Shown: positions 26,524 through 32,500 of the stretch, in pieces
Numbering within the stretch: the first letter of the stretch is position 1
Layout of the letters: each line of letters opens with the position of its first letter
NCBI GenBank assembly: GCA_905221605.1
Contig: CAJNDS010002493.1
Span: forward strand, 60,001-92,500
Direction of reading: 5' to 3'
DNA: 32,500 nt
From: Symbiodinium natans
Lineage: Eukaryota; Sar; Dinophyceae; Suessiales; Symbiodiniaceae
Position numbers and translations under genes: made by a program
The notes under the pieces: generated by a model
What the model was told of the DNA's origin: nothing
The model's database searches: none
Seen by the model: the letters and a program-made list of their open reading frames with translations, nothing else

Positions 26524-27407
26524 ATGAGCGAGAAACAGAAAATCATTCATAATGAACATTTGAATAAAGCGGGTTTCGGGAGCAAATCCAGAACATTAGC
26601 GGAAGCACGGGAGAAGAACAAAAATATAACAATGGGCGATATTAACGAATGTTGAACAAAGAAGAAAACCGGTAGGTCAAAACAGTTTTATCGCCCCTCT
26701 TCCGCTTCTGAATATCAGTTGGATTTGTTTCTTATAAACGATTTGAAAGAATAAAAGTTTTAGGTAGGTGTGTTAACGATTGACGTTTTTGATAAATTCA
26801 TTCACGTCGTGCCAAAAAAAGCAAACAAGAGGGAGATGTAGCGAGTGGAATGATTGAGTGTTTAAACAAGATGGGTAAGAAACCCGAAATCATTTATACA
26901 AACGATGAAGGCGCATTGAACAAGGAAGCAATACAAAAGTATTTGAAGGATGAAAACATCGAACATCACCGAACGAGGGCGCCCCCAAATTCTCTGAAAG
27001 AGTCCTCAGAACTTTTCAACATATGTTATATCGGAGACTTGAAGCGGATGAGAACAAAGGAAAACAAAACATCCAATGGCCAGATTACATCTTAGAAATA
27101 TTACTAACCTAAAACAATCAAATGAAGCACGGGAGTTACACCAAAGGAAGCCCGAAAACCCAGTAATCAATTCAAAGTGAATTAAATTTAACGATGAAGG
27201 GAAAGAAGAACCGCGTTTATCCTGAACTAGATGTAGGAGATGAGGTTAAAATATTTAGGAAACGAAAACCAAATGAAAAAAAGCGTGTGAAATTACAGCC
27301 AAAATGTTTATACAATAGAAAATATTGAAAATAAGTTAGGTCAAAATTATTATGGAGTTGAAGCTAACGATAGGCAGTACCTGAGACTTGAACTATTGCA
27401 GGTTTGA
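26524..27407 (+). pseudogene. Polinton/PLV-type integrase (rve superfamily), decayed
   Basis: From ATG 26524 a frame reads through stops at 26653, 26752 and 26761, then shifts near the seven-A run 26814-26820, near the C run 26982-26986, and again after the stop at 27110. Recognisable parts in order: an N-terminal HLNKAGFGSKS segment typical of this integrase group; YQLDLF with the probable first catalytic Asp (codon 26722-26724); TIDVFDKFIHVVP; IIYTNDEGALN, where the usual Asp before DEG appears as Asn (codon 26901-26903); FSERVLRTF with the catalytic Glu (26996-26998); IQWPDYILEILLT; and a C-terminal VGDEVKIFRKRK plus YTIENIE region resembling the SH3-like tail, ending RQYLRLELLQV at TGA 27405-27407. 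Cannot be functional as it stands. Confidence 0.8.
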
Positions 27408-27696
27408 GGGGCACTCTCTATTTTCTTCACGATAACCGGTTGGGCACATGACTCTTGCCATAAAAGTTGTCTCCAAAGCAGACAAGCTGACCATCTGTCC
27501 CCTCCCACACATGGATGCAGGAAGAAATGCTCCAGTGCGCTTGAAGGTGAAAAGCGACATTTAGACAAGTAGCTCATGCTATGCTACAAGTTTCGTTCTA
27601 GTCGGTTCGACCTTAAACCTTATTCCTACATATGCCTATTATAGATATTTTATTTAAGAAGATGGAAAGCGCGAGCTCTTGAGGGTTTTCTTCTAC
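27408..27696. other. Sequence 3' of the integrase remnant
   Basis: Composition rises toward the host average by about 27,480. A 75-codon minus-strand frame (27350-27577) overlaps the integrase tail and is not recognised. The element's terminal inverted repeat is not identifiable from one side. Confidence 0.45.
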
Positions 27697-27716
27697 GTTC
27701 TTAGTCGGGAATCTGA
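27697..27716 (+). mobile_element. Family A left-arm fragment
   Basis: GTTCTTAGTCGGGAATCTGA matches the family A arm GTTCTTAGTAGGGAATGAGG. No right arm was found downstream, where instead a short tandem repeat follows. Confidence 0.5.
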
Positions 27717-27771
27717 GTCCTGCTAGAAGGTGAGTTTCTATATCACTTTTTAAGGGCTTGTATAAGATCCG

Positions 27772-27839
27772 GTATACCTTGCATCCCCTTACACAGCCGC
27801 TTCATGTATACCTTGCATCCCCCTATACAGCCCCTTTAA
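27772..27839 (+). repeat. 34-bp tandem duplication
   Basis: Two units of about 34 bp beginning GTATACCTTGCATCCCC (27772 and 27806). It is followed by two CCCTTTAAGGG palindromic words (27833 and 27881 area). Probably part of another palindromic element whose limits I cannot set. Confidence 0.75.
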
Positions 27840-27898
27840 GGGAGTATAGCATAAGGATATCTAAGGGCCGAACCCTTTAAGGGAGAAAGAGGTAACAA

Positions 27899-28083
27899 GG
27901 GTTAGGGTTTAGGGTTTAGGGTTTAGGGTTTAGGGTTTAGGGTTTAGGGTTTAGGGTTTAGGGTTTAGGGTTTAGGGTTTGGGGTTTAGGGTTTAGGGTT
28001 TAGGGTTTAGGGTTTAGGGTTTAGGGTTTAGGGTTTAGGGTTTAGGGTTTAGGGTTTAGGGTTTAGGGTTTAGGGTTTAGGGT
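27899..28083 (+). repeat. Longest near-perfect TTTAGGG array
   Basis: About 26 consecutive units with a single TTTGGGG change near 27981. The most homogeneous array of the window, hence probably the youngest. Confidence 0.97.
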
Positions 28084-28621
28084 ACGCAAGGTGCCTCTTT
28101 CCCAAACTCTCTACTCAGAATCAGGAAAGTTAGTCGAAGAACCAAGAAGTTTAGGGTTTAGGGCGTAATTTGAACTTACCTGAAGTTTTGGGGTGCTGGG
28201 GGCCAGGAAATAAGTTAGCATATACCATCTCCATTTTCTAACCATGCACCACCCCCTAGCACCCAAAGAATAACAACCTATACCTCAACCTTCAACCCAC
28301 CCAAGACCCATAGGTAGAACCCTAGGAAGAACCCACCAGAAGACCCAAAACCACAACAACCTATGCCTCAACCCTAAACCCACCGACCCACCGAAAGACC
28401 CGAGTAAGACCCACATGATGGAACCACCAGAAGACCCATATGAAGACCCGCATAGAAAAAACCCAATCCAAACTCCACAGACCAATACCCCCCCCCCCCC
28501 ATAAAATAAAAAAAACAAAAACGATGGTAGTCACCCGAAATCCCTAACCTTTGAAAGATGTAAATGCTCAAGGCTACGCCTAAGGCCCTCAACCACCACA
28601 GAGGAATCGTCTTATGGACTC
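28084..28621. other. Unique segment with an 83-bp degenerate tandem
   Basis: ACAACCTATACCTCAACC (near 28273) recurs as ACAACCTATGCCTCAACC about 83 bp later. Each copy is followed by an ACCACCAGAAGACCC-like word, so 28270-28440 is a two-copy diverged repeat. A 13-nt C run lies at 28488-28500. Minus-strand frames of 77 and 92 codons over this area are Gly/Val-rich readings of the repeat. Confidence 0.6.
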
Positions 28622-28765
28622 TACTTGAAGGTTCATGGTACTTACTAACCAATTGTAACTGTACTTGTAACCCTACTTATAATACCCCTAAAGGGCCTTA
28701 TAGTGGTTATCCCAATCATAAGTAGGGTTATAATCCCAGGTATAAGTACCATGAACCTCCAAGTA
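28622..28765. mobile_element. Palindromic MITE-like element, family C, copy 4
   Basis: 144 bp. Ends TACTTGAAGGTTCATGGTAC and GTACCATGAACCTCCAAGTA are near-perfect reverse complements with TA at both extremities. The core has the copy 1 orientation. The right arm lacks about 12 bp compared with copy 2 (the ACTGGTTAGT part). Confidence 0.85.
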
Positions 28766-28854
28766 CCCTGGGTTCCCCAGCGCTCCGGAAACTCCCAGGA
28801 GTTTCCCTGCACCTGGCCGAGCGCTTGGCTTTTCGGGACTAAGGTCTGGGGTCT

Positions 28855-28923
28855 AAACCCTAAACCCTAAACCCCAAACCCTAAACCCTAAACCCCAAAC
28901 CCTAAACCCTAAACCCTGAACCC
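28855..28923 (-). repeat. CCCTAAA/CCCCAAA array
   Basis: About ten units, two of them CCCCAAA. Confidence 0.95.
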
Positions 28924-29029
28924 TTTAGGGGTTTAGGCTTAGGGTTTTGGGCTTGAGGTCCAAGCATCCCTGGCACGGGCACACATGGGGCCACTCGAAA
29001 TGTTGGCTGGGGGTCTCCAGGGCTTCCGG

Positions 29030-29183
29030 GTTTAGGGTTTAGGGTTTAGGGTTTAGGGTTTAGGGTTTAGGGTTTAGGGTTTAGGATTTAGGGTTTAGGG
29101 TTTAGGGTTTAGGGTTCAGGGTTTAGGGTTCAGGGTTCAGGGTTCAGGGTTCAGGGTTCCGGGTTTAGGGTTTAGGCTAACTT
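29030..29183 (+). repeat. TTTAGGG then TTCAGGG array
   Basis: About twelve TTTAGGG, then a block of TTCAGGG (29128-29157), then two TTTAGGG. Confidence 0.95.
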
Positions 29184-29289
29184 TTTGAGTTTAGGGTTGT
29201 TGCAATATGGTGCAAGGTTTCATGGTTCATTCTGCTGCAACTGCCAGATGTTCAATCATTTCCAGAAGCAACTGCGGCGCCGGCAGACG

Positions 29290-29343
29290 CTGCATGGAAT
29301 GATTCAGTGCGAGATTCTGCATGGAATGATTCTGTGCGAGATT
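29290..29343 (+). repeat. 27-bp tandem duplication
   Basis: Two units (29290-29316, 29317-29343) differing at one position, beginning CTGCATGGAATGATTC. They keep one plus-strand frame open (29185-29472, 95 codons), which then runs into the family C element. I do not call a gene. Confidence 0.85.
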
Positions 29344-29388
29344 GTCCTAGGCAACCTACGCGCGGGAGCTGCTAAGATTCCGATTCCT

Positions 29389-29537
29389 GTAGGTTCATGG
29401 GACTTGATAACCACTTATAACTGTACTTATAATCCTACTTATAATTGGGATAACCCCTATAAGGCCCTTTAGGGGTATTATAAGTAGGGTTATAAGTACA
29501 GTTCTAATTGGTTAGTAAGTACCATGAACCTTCAAGT
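29389..29537. mobile_element. Palindromic MITE-like element, family C, copy 5
   Basis: About 149 bp. Core orientation as in copy 3 (CCCTATAAGGCCC). The outermost left bases (CTGTAGG) no longer match the family end, while the right end ATGAACCTTCAAGT is preserved. Confidence 0.8.
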
Positions 29538-29669
29538 GGTGACAGAACATACCGGCTCGACCGGCATTTCCCGCAGCTTATCCCGGATGGCATGCGAGTG
29601 CGGGTACCTGGGCTAGCAGAAGGCACGAAGCCTGGGCTTCTTGTGAGAGAGGGAGAAGCGCGCAAAAGC

Positions 29670-29770
29670 ACTTGAAGGTTCGTGTGTAGAAATAAGTACC
29701 CTGAACAGGGTTATCAGTGCAGTTACCATACTTCTAACCCTACTTAGAACTACCCGTGAACCTCCGAGTA
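29670..29770. mobile_element. Short diverged family C element, copy 6
   Basis: About 101 bp. Left end ACTTGAAGGTTCGTG, right end CGTGAACCTCCGAGTA. The core is reduced to GGTTATCAGTGCAGTTACCATA and TAACCCTACTTAG words. A CCCTAAA array begins within one or two bases of its right end. Confidence 0.7.
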
Positions 29771-29822
29771 AACCCTAAACCCTAAACTCTAAACCCTGAA
29801 CCCGAAACCCTAAACCCTAGAC
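29771..29822 (-). repeat. CCCTAAA array joined to a MITE end
   Basis: About seven units with CTCTAAA, CCCTGAA and CCCGAAA variants, starting directly at the right terminus of family C copy 6. Confidence 0.9.
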
Positions 29823-29866
29823 CATGCAGGCTCGGTCCGGCGTTTGATTAAGTTCTCTGGGGTATA

Positions 29867-30008
29867 AGGAAGGACCCCTACAAGGGACCCTTAACCTTCT
29901 TCCCCTAAATAACCCATAGATAACCCCTGTTTATACCTTATATAGTCCCTATGTACTAAATAGTAACCCCTAAATCACCCCGAAGGTCCCTTATAAGGGT
30001 CCCTCCTT
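29867..30008. mobile_element. Palindromic MITE-like element, family D
   Basis: The left end AAGGAAGGACCCCTACAAGG and the right end CCTTATAAGGGTCCCTCCTT pair over about 24 bp with few mismatches. The interior is AT-rich (TTTATACCTTATATAG). Single copy in this window, so family status is inferred from structure only. Confidence 0.6.
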
Positions 30009-30149
30009 GAGTCCCTTGATTGGGGCTTTGGGGGCTGTTTGCGGGCTCTAAACCCCAAACCCGCTCTTCTTAGGTTCAGCCCGAAGCTTTTAAGGGGACG
30101 ACAGCAAAACTCCGAGGCATCCCGGGTCGTCGACAGCTCGGGAGCGTAG

Positions 30150-30246
30150 CGTTTAGGATTTAGGGTTTACGGTTTAGGGTTTAGGGTTTAGGGTTTAGGG
30201 TTTAAGGTTTAGGGTCTAGGGTCTAGGGTCTAGGGTTTAGGGTTTC
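30150..30246 (+). repeat. TTTAGGG/TCTAGGG array
   Basis: About thirteen units, with three consecutive TCTAGGG near 30212-30232. The stretch 30247-30569 is unique or degenerate with no gene. Confidence 0.9.
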
Positions 30247-30569
30247 GGCGTTGGGGCTTTAACTAGATTGGTCCTTAAAACCCTTTGAGAAATGTTCCTC
30301 AACAGGAGGGCTTTAGCGATTCAGGGGTTTCGGCGTTCGAGGGCTGTAGGGTTTAGGAAAGAAAGCCGCCTTGCAAGCCATGGCGCTTCCCCTCCAACAT
30401 GGCCAGCAGGGAGCAGATCAGCGTCGTCTTGCCGGCAGACCTGGCTCGTTGGGTTTCGGGCTTAGGGTTTAGGGTATTGGGCATTTCCCAAAGTAAGGGT
30501 ACCCCTTCTATGACCTAGTGTTCAGGGGGTGGAGGAAGGTGGGATTGAAATTCAGGGAGGATGCTGGCC

Positions 30570-30597
30570 CGAAACCCTAAAACCTAAACCCTAAACC
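30570..30597 (-). repeat. Short CCCTAAA array
   Basis: About four units with one CCTAAAA. The flanks up to 30771 are unique with TTTAGGG-like words at 30713-30758. Confidence 0.8.
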
Positions 30598-30771
30598 GTG
30601 GGGCTTGTTGGTTCCAGCTCTGAAGCCAATTTCGGGGGGCAAGGTGACCCCTTGAACACGAGCGCCAGAACTCTACACGCTAAGGGCCCACCCCATCCAG
30701 CTCGACACCTTAGGACTTAGGGACTTAGGGTTCAGGGTTTAGGGTTGGGGTTTGGGGTCCAAAACAGACGC

Positions 30772-30886
30772 CCCACCGCTTACTGGGAGGGTTTAAGGCT
30801 CCACTGCCTACTGGAAGGGTTTAAGGCCCCCCCGCTTACTGGGAGGGTTCAAGGTCCCCCTGCCTACTGGAAGGGCTTAAGGCCAC
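30772..30886 (+). repeat. 30-bp minisatellite with ABAB order
   Basis: Four units of about 30 bp. Units 1 and 3 contain CCGCTTACTGGGAGGGTT. Units 2 and 4 contain CTGCCTACTGGAAGGG. The alternation implies that a two-unit (about 60 bp) block was duplicated. Confidence 0.9.
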
Positions 30887-30903
30887 CTCGCGAGAGCAGA
30901 AAA

Positions 30904-30963
30904 ACACCCTAAACCCTAACCCTAAACCCTACCCCCTAAACCCTAAACCCTAAACCCTAAGCA
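30904..30963 (-). repeat. CCCTAAA array
   Basis: About eight units with CCCTAA and ACCCCC irregularities. The stretch 30964-31121 is unique, GC-rich, no gene. Confidence 0.9.
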
Positions 30964-31121
30964 ATAGCTACTAGGGACAGTGCTTGGCGACCAAGCTTGG
31001 CGACCCCTCAGGGGTGCGGTCGGCAGGCGCTGCAGCTCAAGCAGAGCCTGCCGTGGTCTCGCTGGCGCTCGACGTGCCCGCCTTCCCACAGAAGGAGAGG
31101 GGTGGCGGGCGGTGTTTTGGG

Positions 31122-31217
31122 TTGAAGGTTTAGGGTTTAGGGTTTAGGGTTTGGGGTTTGGGGTTTGGGGTTTGGGGTTTGGGGTTTGGGGTTTGGGGTT
31201 TGGGGTTTGGGGTTTAG
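31122..31217 (+). repeat. TTTAGGG then TTTGGGG array
   Basis: Three TTTAGGG followed by about nine perfect TTTGGGG. Confidence 0.95.
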
Positions 31218-31274
31218 GAGTCTCACGCTTCGAAGCTAGGACAGCCACCACAAACCGCCAAGTAAGACTCTAAA

Positions 31275-31408
31275 CTCTGACCCCTAAACCCTAAACCCTA
31301 AACCCTACACCCTAAACCCTAAACCCTAAAACCCTAAACCCTAAACCTTAAACCCTAAACCCCAAACCCTAAACCCTAAACCTTAAACCTCAAACCCTAA
31401 ACCCTAAA
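31275..31408 (-). repeat. CCCTAAA array
   Basis: About eighteen units with CCTTAAA and CCCTACA variants. Confidence 0.95.
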
Positions 31409-31504
31409 TTCCAGTTCCTGAGCCCGAAATACTTCAGCTAAGCCAAGCCCACAGTCGGTGTCCTCGCCCCGGATGCTACACGAGCGCTGCCAAATCGAAA
31501 TTGT

Positions 31505-31650
31505 TCAGGCTTAAGGTTCAGGTCCTGCGGTTTAGGTGTTTAGGTTTTAGGGTTCAGGGTTCAGGGTTTAGGGTTTAGGGTTCAGGGTTTAGGGTTCAGG
31601 GTTCGGGGTTCAGGGTTCAGGGTTCAGGGTTCAGGGTTTAGGGTTTAGGG
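31505..31650 (+). repeat. TTCAGGG/TTTAGGG array
   Basis: About sixteen units in the clean part (31538-31650); TTCAGGG is the majority form here. Confidence 0.9.
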
Positions 31651-31757
31651 GTTAGGGCACTACCTTCCCCCAAGACCCTACCCCCCCACCCTTTTCGGGA
31701 CCCTCTGGGACAATCGAGCCGAGGCAGGCTTACCACCCAACACAGCGATGCCTTGTC

Positions 31758-31941
31758 GGGTTCGGGTTTTCGGGTTTGGGGTTTGGGGTTTGGGTTTAGG
31801 GTTCAGGGTTTGGGGTTCGGGGGTTTAGGGTTTGGCGTTTAAGGTGTGGGGTTTAGGGCTTAAGGTTTAGGGTTCAGGGTTTGGAGTTTAGGGCTCAGGG
31901 TTTAGGGCTTAGGGTTTGGGTTTAGGGTTTGGGGTTTAGAA
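31758..31941 (+). repeat. Mixed TTTAGGG/TTTGGGG/TTCAGGG array
   Basis: About 25 irregular units with many variants, so probably older than the array at 27899. The stretch 31942-32296 is unique or C-rich with scattered CCCTAAA-like words. The 72- and 74-codon frames there (32045-32263, 32082-32306) are not supported. Confidence 0.85.
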
Positions 31942-32296
31942 CCCCAACCCCCGCTTGGACCCTTCCTCTGATGCATTCTGGGTAGCCCAGAACCCGGAAC
32001 ACCACGGTTAAAAAAAAAAACTGCAACCCCCTACACCCTAAGACCTAAATTCTGGCAAGAAGAGCCAAAAAATCAAGCGTTTTGCCCTTGAAGCCCAAAC
32101 CGCGAAGCCTAAAGAGCCTAAAGAGTCTAAACTCTCTAAACCCTGCACCTCGACGCCAACCCTCAACCCTAAAGCCCAAACACCCCACTGTCTGCGCCTC
32201 AAAACCCCAGATCAGCCCCGAAAACCCACCTCGAAGCTCGAAAGCCAGGACTTTAGTAGCCAACTGGCACCCTTTTGCTCCCCTTTGTTTTTTTTT

Positions 32297-32400
32297 TAGG
32301 GTTTAGGGTTTAGGGTTTAGGGTTTAGGGCTTAGGGCTTAGGGCTTAGGGCTTAGGGCTGCTTAGGGCTTGGGGCTTAGGGCTGCTTAGGGCTGCTTCGG
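32297..32400 (+). repeat. TTTAGGG then CTTAGGG array
   Basis: Four TTTAGGG, then about five CTTAGGG, then three GCTGCTTAGG-type units. It starts directly at a 9-nt T run. The last 100 bp of the window are unique with no identified gene. Confidence 0.9.
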
Positions 32401-32500
32401 GCCCACTAGCGCTTCCGGGGCATCGGGCCATGGACGTCGTTGCGGTCGTTGATGAGGGGCCTGGCGAAGAGTGGCCAGATAGGGCGCAAGACCCCTTATT

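Larger units (their letters stand above)
25700..27410. mobile_element. Remnant of endogenous Polinton-like virus/virophage-like element
   Basis: An AT-rich island of about 1.7 kb inside GC-richer, TTTAGGG-laden DNA. It holds a decayed integrase (26524-27407), a small frameshifted ORF (26140-26476) and a divergent truncated ORF (25688-26002). Integrases of this type belong to Polintons/Mavericks, Polinton-like viruses and integrating virophages, which are known to be common in protist genomes. The left edge is a sharp junction with TTTAGGG; the right edge lies somewhere after 27407. No capsid, packaging ATPase or polymerase gene is present, so the element is only a fragment. Confidence 0.7.

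Noticed and set aside
27350-27577. 75-codon minus-strand frame
   Set aside because: It overlaps the integrase C-terminus on the opposite strand and shows no recognisable family.
1-32500. CRISPR array
   Set aside because: The tandem repeats have no regular unique spacers, and the sequence is eukaryotic in style.

Overview
This window looks like nuclear DNA of a unicellular eukaryote, most likely an alga or other protist. It is dominated by short arrays of the Arabidopsis-type telomere heptamer TTTAGGG and its variants. More than fifty separate arrays, in both orientations, are scattered from end to end. There are no operons, ribosome binding sites, rRNA or tRNA genes that I can support. TTTAGGG is used by plants, many green algae, dinoflagellates and some other algae, so the repeat alone does not name the organism. 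The overall picture is a subtelomeric or repeat-invaded intergenic region rather than one true chromosome end.

Layout. From 1 to about 16,260 the sequence alternates telomere-type arrays with short unique segments, palindromic MITE-like elements (three related-looking families plus one distinct) and a 31-bp minisatellite (1272-1520). From 16,600 to 17,900 there is a low-complexity block: a strongly A/C-rich strand, then T/G-rich DNA, then a TATG/TA microsatellite. From 17,940 to 20,800 the telomere-type mosaic resumes. From about 20,780 to 23,450 lies the only long open frame, a 697-codon minus-strand frame of unknown function. It is Ser-rich, has a Cys cluster, and part of it is repeated just downstream in a degraded second copy. 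G-tracts flank this locus on both sides; the one upstream of the gene includes 61 uninterrupted G residues.

From 25,699 to about 27,410 the base composition becomes AT-rich. Here lies a broken fragment of an endogenous Polinton-like virus, virophage-like element or Polinton. It carries a decayed rve-type integrase (26524-27407), a frameshifted small basic protein, and a divergent truncated ORF whose 3' end runs straight into TTTAGGG repeats. From 27,700 to 32,500 the mosaic of arrays and palindromic elements continues to the window end.

Functionally the window is mostly non-coding. The only pieces with a recognisable role are the integrase remnant and the non-autonomous palindromic elements. 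The most informative observations are the junctions: telomere-type repeats inside a MITE (6299-6322), repeats abutting the truncated viral gene (25699), and variant repeats clustered in homogeneous blocks. Together they suggest repeated insertion or patching of telomere-type DNA at internal sites. That mechanism is my inference and was not observed directly.
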